A stretch of 64,000 nucleotides of DNA, from assembly GCA_020465985.1 (NCBI GenBank), contig JAANYP010004440.1:1-64000 (forward strand). The letters are read 5' to 3'. The position numbers were made by a program, and so were the translations under genes. Positions within the stretch are counted from its first letter, which is position 1. Every line of letters starts with the position of its first letter. Source of the DNA: Centrapalus pauciflorus (lineage: Eukaryota > Streptophyta > Magnoliopsida > Asterales > Asteraceae). Under the pieces are notes generated by a model, which did no database searches, was not told the DNA's origin, and saw only the letters and a program-made list of their open reading frames with translations. Below are positions 32,667-45,660 of this stretch, one piece after another.

Positions 32667-33294
32667 TGTCAGGATCTAAACTTAACTACCTAAGATTAAC
32701 TGATTTGAATTGATCAGAGTGTAAACCAATAATCTTGTATTAAATCAAAGTCTAATTAAAAAGTTTGCGGAATAACACTTAATTATTTTGATAAAAGCTT
32801 TCAGAATTCATAGCAGGTAAACATAAATAAGTAAACCAAAATTGCTTGTATTGCTCAATCAGAATGATTACAATCACCTCTAATCTGTTTGATTAGACGA
32901 AGAACACAAATTGTTCTTAGGGTTTTACAACCTTAGAGGCTTATGAAAACTTAAACAAAAAGAAATTACAATCTTTGAATGCGCAGAAACTTCTATATCA
33001 TAGAAAAACCTTTTCTACGAATTTATAATGCATTATGATTTGTTTCCTTGAAGGACTCTGACTTCTCTGATAGAAGATATGCTGGAATCTTCGTGTAAAT
33101 ATCTTTTCCTGAATATCAGCACTTTCTGTTAATGAAACTGTTGAGCAGCTTGAATCACTTAGCAGCTTGAACTTTTACACTAGCAGCTCGAACTTCTTCA
33201 ACTAACAGCATGAACTTTGTACTTACATAGAAAATCTACTAACAGTTTGAGAAGTCTAACTAACAGTTTGAACTACTTAGAATATTTCCCAACA
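32667..33294 (-). repeat. C1 5' LTR
   Basis: About 628 nt, TGTCAGGATC ... TTTCCCAACA. The right edge is set by the point where the E6 gag frame resumes. A TATAAAT lies on the minus strand at 33027-33021. The partner LTR is outside the window, so the exact ends rest on this copy alone. Confidence 0.82.
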
Positions 33295-33616
33295 AACTGT
33301 TCTTGCATAATCTTATTTTGTTGTTCTGAGTGTTGGGCTAATAGTTGTTGCATCATTTCAAACATTTTCTGTGGGGTCATGTTGCTTGGTATGTCACCTG
33401 ATCCTGATCCTGACATCTTAACTGAAAATTAAAATCATTTAACTATTAGTTTATAGACTTAGATCTATGTTCCCTTTTTCCCATCCTAACAGTCTGTACA
33501 TCCTATCTTAGTTCAAACCACCTAAATGATTCATACATATGTATTGCTTCTGTTTGAGACCAAGTATACTCAAGTAATACTTGATTCACTCAAACTTTGA
33601 AGCTCTGATACCATCC
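33295..33616 (-). pseudogene. E6 gag start and leader, cut by C1
   Basis: Minus strand from 33418: MSGSGSGDIPSNMTPQKMFE, continuing MMQQLLAQHSEQQNKIMQEQ until C1 begins. It matches the start of E2 Gag (MTPEQVLEMMQQLITQNNEQ) and shows that E2 has lost a glycine codon to TGA. An acceptor-like TTTTAATTTTCAG precedes the ATG by 5 nt. The PBS GCTCTGATACCA is at 33602-33613. The rest of the gene lies beyond the far end of C1, outside the window. Confidence 0.88.
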
Positions 33617-34990
33617 TGTGAAGACCTCCCCTTACGGGGCAGTCCTCAGAGTCTAGGTCCCACAAATTGCAATACGATATCAATCATAACTAAGATAGAG
33701 TAATTATAATGCGGAATATTAAATTACAGTACAAGCATATTAGGATCAGTTTAATACAGATTATTGTTTTTAAATTAAACTTATAAAGGGCAGAAGTATA
33801 ATCTAATTCATGTCATCATATATTCAAGATAAATCTACCCAGACCACCATAATAAGATCCGCCAATTAGTACCAAAATGGGTTTGTTGAGTAGAGGTCAA
33901 TGAAAACTCCTGTCTTGATCTTGTAAGACCTAAGTACTAGGTCCGGCAGGTGACTTTCCTTTATCCTTTCCTGTAAAAATGTGAATGTAGCAACCGTAAG
34001 CAATGCTTAGTGAGTAAATAGATTTTCAAATTAACATGCATAGTCAAGCGGATCAACATAAGTCTAGCGTGATATGTCAAGGCTGCCGCTACAGCCACTC
34101 ATGATTGAGACATAGAAGTCATAGAGTCGGATGATGCTCAAGCCACGCTCACGCTTAAAACGTGGGGATCAGCCACATACTGGGCTCGCTACCAGTAAAT
34201 CAACGTGGCGGAACATCGGAGGTCATTACCAAGTTCAATAGAACTGGTGAAATAGCCAAGTCTAGAACAATAGACCAATGAGGCTAATCAAGCTGAATCA
34301 AATGTCAAAGTATATGCAATGACGTAGCATACACATTCAAAGTCATGATAGCAGTAATCTTAAAGCAATCTTTGAAATGAACTGTAAAGCAATATCATAT
34401 GAAGTAATAAGTCAAATAGCTATCATGATCCACTGGGCAACACCGAATCATAGTGTGCACAGGTCACAATCCAGCTGATAATATGAATGTTAAATCAATC
34501 TAACATCAACAATATGTCTCAACCGGAAATTCAAGCATGTTAAATCTGAATATCTATAACTCACTGATCTGGGTCTTTATCAAACAGATGTAAAATCTGC
34601 CACCTTAGTTATCTCAGGATTTTATCTTTGTCAATTCTGTTCTCTGTCAATTCAAATCTTTGACCCACTTTAAATCATTAAATCTTTGTTCAGAATTTCA
34701 TTGAACCTGTCCAGAATCATCATGTTAATATCATGTCAATATCATCATCTTTTAGTCTTTAAAATCTTCATTTTATTTGATTCTGATAACTTGTTCATTC
34801 ATAAATCATTCTTTCATTCATATTCTTTGTTTCTTAAATTCTCAAAGGTCAATATATATATATATATATAAATATATAATCATTTTGCTAATTATCTTGT
34901 CATTTTATGCGTTGTCCAAGTGTTTTATTCAATACATTCGAATTTAGGGAGTGGGTTTCGAATTTTTGGTATTAAATTCGAATTCTATAT
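33617..34990 (-). repeat. E6 5' LTR, truncated
   Basis: Starts TGTGAAGACCTCCCC next to the PBS. It is a distant relative of the E2 LTR: both have the ATATCAATCAT...AACTAAGAT start and the GGGGATCAGCCAC block with an ACTGG...CCAGT hairpin (34179-34196). It contains a TATATA run (about 34853-34872) and three ATTCGAAT-like units near its end. At 34990 it stops without a CA terminus and joins C2, so the promoter end is missing. Confidence 0.8.
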
Positions 34991-35718
34991 CTCTCCTTTG
35001 GTCTTTAAGAAGATCACCCATGTAAACCTGGAGAACTCATCAAGCATTACTAAGGTGTATCTTCTACCTCTTAAACTTGGGACACTGACAGGTCAAAACA
35101 AGTCCATGTGTATTAAGAAGAGAGGAGTATCAATTGATAAATTGTGTTTGGATTTAAAGGAAGTTTTTCTTTGCTTACCCTTCTCACAAGCTATGCTGAG
35201 TTTATCATTAACACAAGTTATAGAAGGCAAACCTGTTACTAACTCTTTCTTATAGAGTTTGTTGATATTTTTGAAGTTCAGGCGTGATAGTCTTTTTTTC
35301 CATAACCAGTTGAGGTCTGCATTGCTTCTTCAGATGAAACAGGTATCAGTTGTTAGATCAGTAGATTTCATGTCCACAACATATACACCTTTCTTTCTTT
35401 GTGCATACAACACAACTTTGCCTTGGGGATCCAGTATGTACCCCAGGTGCTCATCATAGTTAACCTTGTAGCCAGCATCACAAAGTTGACTAATGCTGAC
35501 AAGGTTATGTTTCAGCCCAGACACATAGGCTACCCTTTTGAATATTGTAGCACCATCTTGAAGGGTTCCATATCCTTCTCTGGATCCCTGGACATTGTCA
35601 CCAAAGGTGACCTTTGGGCCCTTTTCAGGCTTGAGATCACTCAGCAAATCTTTGCAACCTGTCATGTGTCATAAACAGCCACTCTTCAAGTACCAAACAT
35701 GGCTTGGTTGTTTAAGTT
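34991..35718 (-). pseudogene. C2 protease and start of integrase
   Basis: Protease-like segment HMTGCKDLLSDLKPEKG, VTFGDNVQGSREGYGTL and NLVSISQLCDAGYKV. The active-site motif reads YLKSGC, where C3 has YLDSGC, so the catalytic aspartate is lost, and a TGA follows it. Then come the zinc region (LNWLWKKRL, CEKGKQRKTSF) and LLIHMDLF, a stop, VPSLRGRRYTLV and DEFSRFTWV. The segment ends at the junction with E6 in the codons for KTKGE. Several stops lie inside it. It is a dead copy. Confidence 0.88.
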
Positions 35719-35746
35719 GCAGAGTGACATAGGAAAATATTTTTTT

Positions 35747-37349
35747 TAGGGGAACTCATCATAAGGATGAGTTCTCCTTGTTCATCAACATTTGTTGATG
35801 GACCACTTAGATCTACACTAATATTTCAATTTGAATTGTATCAGCTAAGATACTCTCCTCAATGACAATGTTACTTCCAACACTGATGGCCTTAAGTCCT
35901 CAGTCTCAGGACAATCTTTTGCATATGAGTCTTCTTCCCACACTTGTAGCATTTCTCTTTTTAGACTTCTTAGAAAAAGAACTCCTAGAAACACATTCTG
36001 GTTTATCTCTGTTGGACCTCTCAATAGGTCTTGATGATGTTTCACTTGTTTTGGAAGAGCCAATAGCTTGGGTGTAAGGTACAACAACAATAGATTTGCC
36101 TGTGTTCTTTTTCCTCTTTTTAGGAGGACAGAGGTCGAACACAGGTAATTGGATTGCCTTTTGTCCTTCCACAAGTTTGGAAAAACTTATTCTCAGTTTT
36201 CTCAGTTTGTGCAATGGCTTTGCCTTTGCCTCTGTTGAGTTGTGGTGATTGTTGCCTGTTAGCATGATCATCACTTCTGGTTTTAACAAAAGATTTTCTT
36301 TCATTTATAACCAACTTTCCACTATGATTTAAAAACTTATTTGAAATCCCCGCAGATTTTCTTCCAACATGAGATTTACCCCTGTTGAAAGTAGCATGCT
36401 TTCCTTTGAAAACTTTTTCTCAAAATGTTCAGCATTGAATGGATTAACAGGTTTCTTGCCATTAGCTTTAGATCCAGATGCTGTCTTGTTGACAAGTTTA
36501 GTTCCCAAAGCTGCAGTTTTAGCTTGTTTTTCCATTCTTCTGTTTATGTGAACTGGCTATGCACTTAGCAGGCTGATTTGATGGAGAACACATTCCATCA
36601 TCTGTCTTTATGGCTTTTTAACACAAACTGTCAGTTGTTTGAGGCCCGACAAACCTGTTTGTTGAGACCAACTTTCCATTTACTTTTTGGATAAAAGTAC
36701 TTGGAAGTTCGCCAAGAGCGGATCTTTTTCCAGATTATTGATCTCAATAATAGAAGCTACTGTAACAAGATCTGCTCCAAGATAGGCTTTGATTTGAGCA
36801 AGAATCTGCTGATTGATACATTGACTGATTCTCTAAAGTGCTGAGAGCTTCAGCTTCAGCCAGGTCCTGTTTAAAGTTGCTTGTTGAGGGGACATCAGTA
36901 TTGGCCATAAGACAGTTGTTGTCTTCTTCATCAGATGATGAATCAGACTCCTCCCAGTCATAGTTTTCGGCCATAAATCCCTTCTTCTTGTTAGAAGCCA
37001 CAGAGTCTTCTAACTTCTGTAGCTTTGCCATGGCCATCAGGTACTTAATCCTGTAGCCATGATCTATGTTTGTCTTCTATCATTTGGAGGAAGAGCCAAC
37101 ACCTTTAGACACACAGTCAACAACTATATGGCCTATTTTGCCACATTTATAGCACTCAGCCTTATTTTTGTCAAATGCCTTCTTTTGATGACACCTGATT
37201 TCTTTTGCAGCATCTTACCACCAAACCTCTTCTTATTGAATTTTATGACAAGCATGGCAATCATTTGCTCATCATCAAACTCAGTAAGATCTTCACAGTC
37301 CTCTTCTTCAGATATCTCCTCCATTTCATCAACAGCCTATTGATCAGCT
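35747..37349 (-). pseudogene. C2 Gag, C-terminal half
   Basis: Contains EEISEEEDCEDLTEFDDEQMI, a zinc knuckle CYKCGKIGHIVVDC (about 37165-37115), an acidic ESDSSSDEEDNNCL stretch, and a second knuckle CYKCGKKTH that is broken by a missing base. Reading requires several frame changes. It ends at TAA 35749-35747 followed by a CTCTGCAA where C3 keeps CTCTGCAG. The N-terminal half is on the other side of E4. Confidence 0.82.
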
Positions 37350-37354
37350 TGTGT

Positions 37355-39861
<2,507 letters not shown>

Positions 39862-40649
39862 TGTGTGAACACGTCACACACCTGATTAACAGGTTGTCTC
39901 ACACTGGCCACTAAGGCTGCCCCTCTTTTGGACATTTCCAAGACATTTCTCTTCTGTTGCCTTGATTATTCATCATTTAGCAAAGATCCATAAAGATTTA
40001 CCATATCCATGCCTCTGTTGGTGCCTGAGTTTCTAAAGATAGTAGACAAGTAATTCTATTCCTCAGGCAGTATGTCCAAAAATTTGTTTACCAGAGTTAA
40101 GCTATCTTTAATGATCCCAACGACTTTGAGATCATTTATTAAGGCAGTGAATCTGGTGTAGGTTTCAGTGAGATTCTCCTTTGGCTTTGCAAAGAACAAT
40201 TCATACTGTCTAATAAGATTATTGATACTATTATCCAGTGTGATAGTGGGGCCATCATAGACGGTACACAGAGTATCCCACATTTCCTTTGCAGTTTTCA
40301 TCTTCTCAACCTGTTTGAACACATCATCAGGTAGAGAGATTACAAGGTTATTCTTGGCTTCTGCATCAAGGGTAACCGGGCGTATATCTTCATTAGATGA
40401 TTGAGCTTTTGCCTTTGCAATGGTCTTGATTTCAGGAACAGCTCCTTCATCAGCAGGATTTATAGTAGTTACAGAAGTTGGCACATAGGGACCTTCCATC
40501 ACTATTTCTGGTAGCTGTACATCCAGATTCTCTAGATAGAGCATCATTCTACACTTGCAACTAGAAAAGTTCTTGTGATTGAACTTTGGAGGTTCTGCCA
40601 TTGACCCATTGTCATAGTAAGAGGAGGAGTTGGCAGAACTGTTATCCAT
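39862..40649 (-). pseudogene. C2 Gag, N-terminal half
   Basis: Starts MDNSSANSSSYYDNGSMAEP at 40649, then PPKFNHKNFSSCKCRMMLYL, EMWDTLCTVYDGP and INNLIRQYELFFAKP, a UBN2-type copia Gag. The frame runs to TAG after LDILPEE (40058-40056), then continues with a further TAA in NDE*SRQQKR and TAG in ADQ*AVDEM across the E4 site. All three stops are found at the same codons in C3. Confidence 0.9.
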
Positions 40650-40701
40650 GGTGGAAAATAGGGAGATGTGAGAGATCTAGAGGTAACGCACACTCTAAAC
40701 T

Positions 40702-40713
40702 GCTCTGATATCA
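40702..40713 (-). other. C2 primer-binding site, one mismatch
   Basis: Minus strand TGATATCAGAGC; the canonical tRNA-Met site is TGGTATCAGAGC. Confidence 0.75.
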
Positions 40714-40715
40714 GT

Positions 40716-40969
40716 TGTAGGTCCCAAAAGGTTTCCCAAGTATGTTGTTGTAAGCTGTAGAGGGAGGTTAGATAAAACTATTTAAAAATTCAACACACTT
40801 TTCTCAACGTTTGTATGTATATATTAACAAGTGTTAATTACAAACAAGTTTGAACTGTGGAATAGTTCAAACTGAGATGATAGAAATAACAGATAGACAA
40901 CTAATCTAGGACACACTCAGACTAGTTATGATGAATTCACTCATTAAGATGCACTCGCTGTTTTTATAA
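40716..40969 (-). repeat. Truncated LTR between C2 and C3
   Basis: Matches the first about 254 nt of the C3 5' LTR (50233-50487), then changes at ATAAGAC to C3 coding sequence. A segment reading ATGAATTCACTCA...AAGATGCACTC occurs on both sides of the break (about 40930-40955 and 40980-41005), suggesting repeat-guided deletion. It may stand for the C2 5' LTR, the C3 3' LTR or a shared one. Confidence 0.8.
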
Positions 40970-43811
40970 GACTGGTTACAATGAATTCACTCACTAAGAT
41001 GCACTCCCGCTTAGACTTTGTCTTCGAGGCAGATTTAGACTTCTCCTCCTTTGAAGGAGATGGCACAGAGCCTTCAACAGCAGTTTTCTCTGAAGGAACG
41101 GATCCACCAGGCTGGGTAGTAGTAGGTTTGGGAACAGGCCTTGAACCAACCAAGCTATGCACTAAGAAAGCCAGGCTGTACTTAACCTCTGCTAGCTGGG
41201 TAACACAGGTTTGAAGAGAAGAGGAATGAGAATTGGCAAGGGAGGACAGCTAGGAAATAACAGTCCTATCAGAGTCTGTGAACACCAAACTTTGAAGCTA
41301 TGCAAGAGTTAGATCAAAAGACTCATGCATATCATCAAAGTTTGCTGCCACAGAATTTGACAGGGATACTACTAAGGTATTTAGAGAAGCTAGTGTGGAG
41401 GGTAAAGTGGTAGAACATGTTTTAGCAAGACCTGATAGCAGTTGGGAAACAGTTGAGGGGTTGGAGACAAAGTCCTGTTGGTGAGTAAGAATTGATGATA
41501 GAGTGGAGGAGAGTTGTTACAGCTGTGTAGTGAGTGCAAGCAACTGAGAGGAATGATCAGGTTGGGGAGCAGGGGATGGAAAGAAAGTCTTGAACGAATC
41601 GAGAAAACCTTTAAGCTGTGCAGACACAGAGTCTGTAATGGTAGAAGGAAGGGAAGTCATAGAATTTTCCAGGAACCAACTTTGGTGAACAGCACAGAAA
41701 GCTGGTCCTTCAAAGACAGTTCTTTGAGGGATGGATGTGTATAGGTTGACTGTTTGGATTGCGTTGATGGGGATGAGTGTGATGGTGAGGATTTTGGAGT
41801 ATGGGGGTCACTGTGTAATGGACTGGATACTTTAGAAAGCTATTCCACAGTGTGGGCATAAGTTAAGTGGCCCAGCTTGGAAAGATCAATAGAACCTTCA
41901 GCAGTGGCTGTAGCTGCATCATGAGGTGAAGGTATTGGGGATGGTGGCCTTTCAAATGATACTGGCATTGTAACACCTTCATCAAGACCTGGGGTGGTTC
42001 CCTCATTAGAACCTTGGTTTGCAGGTACCTCTTCATGGGGAGAGGGGATATGCATTTCAACATCATCAGTGGTGAAGGCTGATGATGGAATTTGCACTTG
42101 GTTAGCAAGTTCACCAGAGGGATGTTCCAGTCCCTGAGGTTCATCAGCTTCTGTTATTTTTCCTTCAACAGCTGTTGGGTGTTAAACGGCTGTGTCACGA
42201 GGAATAGATGATGAAGGCTGAACTGCTGGTTGGCTCGTACCAGCAGCTTTGGCACCTTGTGCAGACTCAGATTGTGTTGAAGAATTATGAGGGGGGAACT
42301 GTGTGGACTTAGTGTGGAGTGGAGAGTGCTCCTGTCTTTCAATGTCTTCAGCCTGTTGAGAGGCTTGGACAGTTGATGTGGTTGTCTCTTTTTGGACAAT
42401 TGGCTCCTTTTGTGAGGAACCAGAGGGTTGAGGTTGACTCAGGATGGACGCAGTATGGAGTGAAGCCTGCTCCATAGTGGCTGTGCTTACTCAAAAAATA
42501 GGACAAGCAAAGGCAGCATGGATTGCATCTTTTTCAACTGACTCCTGTTGAGAGGGGTCAGAGGGGCTTGTTTGAGTGGAGGGTTTCTTTTTGGCTAAGG
42601 ATTTCTTTCTTAGCCTGTTGTGGGTCGTGAGGGAGGATGTAGAGGATGGATGTTGTGGAGAAGTGATTTGGGGTTCTGTTTGGACTGGTGGGGAGACTGG
42701 GCTGGAAACAGGAGGTTGTTACGGTTCCATATTCTCAGGTGCCACAGAGGCACCAGCCACAAAGGCTTCAGGTTCAACAGATAAACCAGGGTAACCAGCT
42801 TGCTCCCCCCAGCCACTGAGGCTGAGAGTGCAGACTTAGCTGTTTTGGCCTTTTTAGTGAAAGGCCCAGCTTCAGCAGTCTTCAAGGCACGTTTTGCCTT
42901 TTTAGACCTTGATTTGGATTTTTCCTAAAGAGCAGTGACTGGATTCCCCTTCTGAGTAGAAGGTCCTTCCTCTAAACAATGTAACCTCATCATTGCTGTT
43001 GCTAGAGGAGGTTCATCATCAAGAAATGGGGTGTAAATTACCCTGTTTCTTATGACAGGAAACACTATAGTTGACAAGTTAGGCTGTGAGTTGTAATGAT
43101 GCTCACCACAAACATGTTTGAAGATGAGGCTCAAAAATCTGGATATCTGACCGCAGCTAAGCCCTGTTCTTGCTCCATTAGATTCCTCAGATTCAGGAAT
43201 ATCCATTTTTCCATGTTCAGAGTAGTCCCATCCATAAGCTGTAGGACTATTGGAATCTCATCCCTGCTGAGTTGGTCAAATGAACCAACTTTGCTGCAGA
43301 GGCTATCACCACTAAGGTGAAGAGGAAACTGTAAGTTGGGGAGAGATCCCTTCTGAACAAGGTTGTACCCACCATTGGTTATGCTACACCACAAAAGCGT
43401 AGCAGATTGCCCATCTGTTCGTCCTCAGGCTAAGGTTTGTCATACTTATCAGCAACTAGAAGATGAAGTACTTCCCTGAGTAGAGCAGTAGTGATCTCAA
43501 CTATTTAGGTGGTGTTGAGAATGGTTCCCCTTATGGTTTTAGTAAAGGGATCATACGAGCAAGTGTACCAGAACTCATAAACCATATCCTGGTACATGAC
43601 ACCAGGAGAGGCTGTCATTCCATAATGCAGGGAATGGGCTTGCAGAAACTCCAGCATTTTTTCATAACCTTTCCCAGTATAGTTCTTAGGAATGGTTAGA
43701 TTTGCAATGTAGTTAGTGGGTTTTATGGTTAACATGGTGTTAACAGAGGGGGTGCTTTTAAATGTCATCACCAAGAAACACAGTGACAAAGGGATTAGTT
43801 TGGGAAGCCAT
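40970..43811 (-). pseudogene. C3 third ORF downstream of pol (unknown function)
   Basis: Starts at ATG 43811 (MASQTNPFVTVFLGDD), shifts frame at once, and goes on as MLTIKPTNYIANLTIPKNYT, GKGYEKMLEFLQAHSLHYGM and MVYEFWYTCSYDPF. It then has FDQLSRDEIPIVLQLMDG, ISRFLSLIFKHVCG and IVFPVIRNRVIYTPFLDDEP. A Lys-rich stretch (KSKSRSKKAKRALK, TKKAKTAK) could be a nuclear localisation signal. The rest is Ser/Pro/Gln-rich low complexity to about 40970. At least five frame changes and several stops are needed. I see no signal peptide or membrane segment, so nothing supports an envelope role. I do not know its function. Confidence 0.65.
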
Positions 43812-44519
43812 TTAGGAGAGTAGCTATAGATGCACGAGTTTGGACACTAAGTCTTTTTAGGGTTTATCTGGTGGTTATGGAGGCAGTAGGGAAGAAGTAA
43901 AAGATGAAACAGTGGTTTGGGTATTTATAGGATTTGAATTTCAGTGAGTAGGAGAGAGAAAGGTTTGGGCGATTGATTTGAAATGAAATTAAAAGAAAAC
44001 AGAACGGTTTACTACGTCAACACGTTTATCAGACAAACTTGACCTTTTTAACCACTAACACACGTTATCCGCAGGTAATTAAGTTAAATAAATACTTAAT
44101 TTAAGTAACTTAACTGTGAAGAAAGGTAATTAAAAACTGATGGTCTAAGATGTTGTTCAAAACCTGTGATGAACAGGTTTCATCAACCACTGATCATTCT
44201 ATAAGCTATTCATGAAACTTGTACAGTTATACGAGAACAGGTTTCATGGTGAAACATGTTCAATAACTGAACAGGTTACAAGGCTTTGGCTTGTATGACA
44301 GATTAACAGAGTGAGTAGGTTATAAGTTTGGACAACGAAACATGTGTGAGAGAAAAACTTATTTTCTCAAACCTGTTACACGTCCAAGCTGTTTAAATTT
44401 TCAAAAACTGGCTCAGTACAGAACAAGTAACACCTGTCCTGTCCAAGCAATACTGTAAAAATATGGCTGATTTGAACACGTAGCTTTTTGAACATCAATG
44501 ACCCTTAGTTGATTTTTTT
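43812..44519 (-). other. C3 spacer between pol and the third ORF
   Basis: About 700 nt, AT-rich, with repeated AACAGGTTTCAT/AACCTGTT-like words (44160-44420). No coding seen. It could hold a promoter or splice acceptor for the third ORF, but I find no clear one. Confidence 0.5.
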
Positions 44520-45033
44520 TAACATACCCAGCTTTCTTATAAGGTAATTAAACCTGTTTTCATCAAGTGGTTTGCTGAAAATGTCTGCAAGCTGTTCTTC
44601 TATGGAAATAAAAGTTACCTCCAAATTACCTTTTTAGATGTGATCCCTTATGAAATGATGTCTGACCTCAATATACTTTGTTCTAGAGTGGAAGACTTGA
44701 TTATTGGAGATAGCTATGACACTTTTATTATCACACAGAATATGAATTTTCCTACATACGATACCATAATCTTCAACCTGATGCTGCATCCACAGATGCT
44801 GCACACAGTAGCTTCCAGCAGCAATGTACTCAGCTTCAGCAGTAGAAGTAGAAACAGAATTCTCCTTCTTATTGCACCAACTGATCAACTTACCACCAAG
44901 GAGCTGACATCCACCTGTTGTGCTTTTCCTATCTAGCCTACAACCTGCAAAATCAGAATCTGAATAACCAATTACTTCAAGGCTGGAGTCTTTGGGCTAC
45001 CAAAGACCCAAACCTGGTGTACCCTTTAGGTAT
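44520..45033 (-). pseudogene. C3 RNase H
   Basis: YLKGTPGLGLW, LEVIGYSDSDFAGC, STTGGCQLLGGKLISW, STAEAEYIAAGSYC and CDNKSVIAISNN, ending HFIRDHI, stop, then EEQLADIFSKPLD. It carries the D, E and D residues of copia RNase H. The TAA after RDHI lies in the middle of the C-terminal motif. It follows RT directly because about 100 residues of RT C-terminus are deleted. Confidence 0.9.
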
Positions 45034-45660
45034 ATGTCATCCACGTATATTTGAACAAGCATAATATCAGTTTTCAAATATTATGTCATCCACGTATATT
45101 TGAACAAGCATAATATCAGTTTTCACCTTCTTTATGAACAATGTAGTATGCACTTTACCTCTGGAATAACCATTGCTCATAAGGAAATCAGTAAGAGTGT
45201 CATACCAGGCGCTAGGGGCTTGTTTTAGACCATAGAGAGCTTTGTCCAACTTATAGACAAAACTTGGATGTTGTTCATTTTCAAAAGCTGGAGGCTGCTT
45301 GAAATATACCTCTTCTTGCAGCTTTCCATTCAAAAATGCACTCTTTACGTCCATCTGAAATACCTTCATGCTCTTGTGGGCAGCGTAGGCCAAAAACAAA
45401 CTAATTGCTTCCAACCTCGCCACAGGAGAAAATGTTTCATCATAGTCTATGTCTTCTTCTTGCCTATACCCTTGAGCAACTAGTCTTGCCTTATTTCTAA
45501 TAACATGACCTTGCTCATCCATCTTATTTCTGAAAACCCACTTGGTGCCAATTATTGTTTTACCTTTAGGAACAAGAACCAGCTTCCATAAATTGTTTCT
45601 CTCAAACTGATTGAGTTCTTCTTAAAAGGCAGTGATTCAAATGGCATCTTTAAGTGCATC
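45034..45660 (-). pseudogene. C3 reverse transcriptase, with internal deletion and YVDD duplication
   Basis: GKTIIGTKWVFRNKMDEQGH, KARLVAQGYRQEE, VFQMDVKSAFLNG, LYGLKQAPSAWYDTL and LVQIYVDDIIF. Stops stand at W and Q codons upstream (AI*ITAF*EELNQF). A 43-nt unit encoding DIMLVQIYVDDI is present twice (45034-45076 and 45083-45125, offset 49 nt), which puts the second copy out of frame. The sequence then jumps to RNase H (YLKGTPG), so about 100 residues of the thumb/connection are missing. Confidence 0.9.

Larger units (their letters stand above)
1..33294 (-). mobile_element. C1: Ty1/copia LTR retrotransposon, broken by E1 and E2, left end outside the window
   Basis: Minus-strand copia element. 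From right to left it has a 5' LTR, tRNA-Met primer-binding site, Gag, protease, pre-integrase zinc domain and integrase. Integrase comes in three pieces (29298-29165, 10875-10702, 325-1) that read on in the correct order once E2 and E1 are removed. Both insertions have perfect 5-bp target duplications, so the reconstruction is secure. Reverse transcriptase, RNase H and the 3' LTR lie beyond position 1. The element itself sits in the gag of E6 at 33294/33295. The copia assignment comes from the protease-integrase order and the NGVAERKNRTLIE integrase motif; I do not assign a lineage. Confidence 0.93.

Noticed and set aside
41514..42794. Plus-strand frames rich in Gly/Glu in the C3 third-ORF region
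   Set aside because: The minus-strand reading has continuous similarity in character to the upstream part of the ORF and the right position after pol; the plus frames are low-complexity by-products.
40970..43811. Envelope gene
   Set aside because: No signal peptide, membrane helix or Cys pattern in the readable parts. Position alone does not justify the call.
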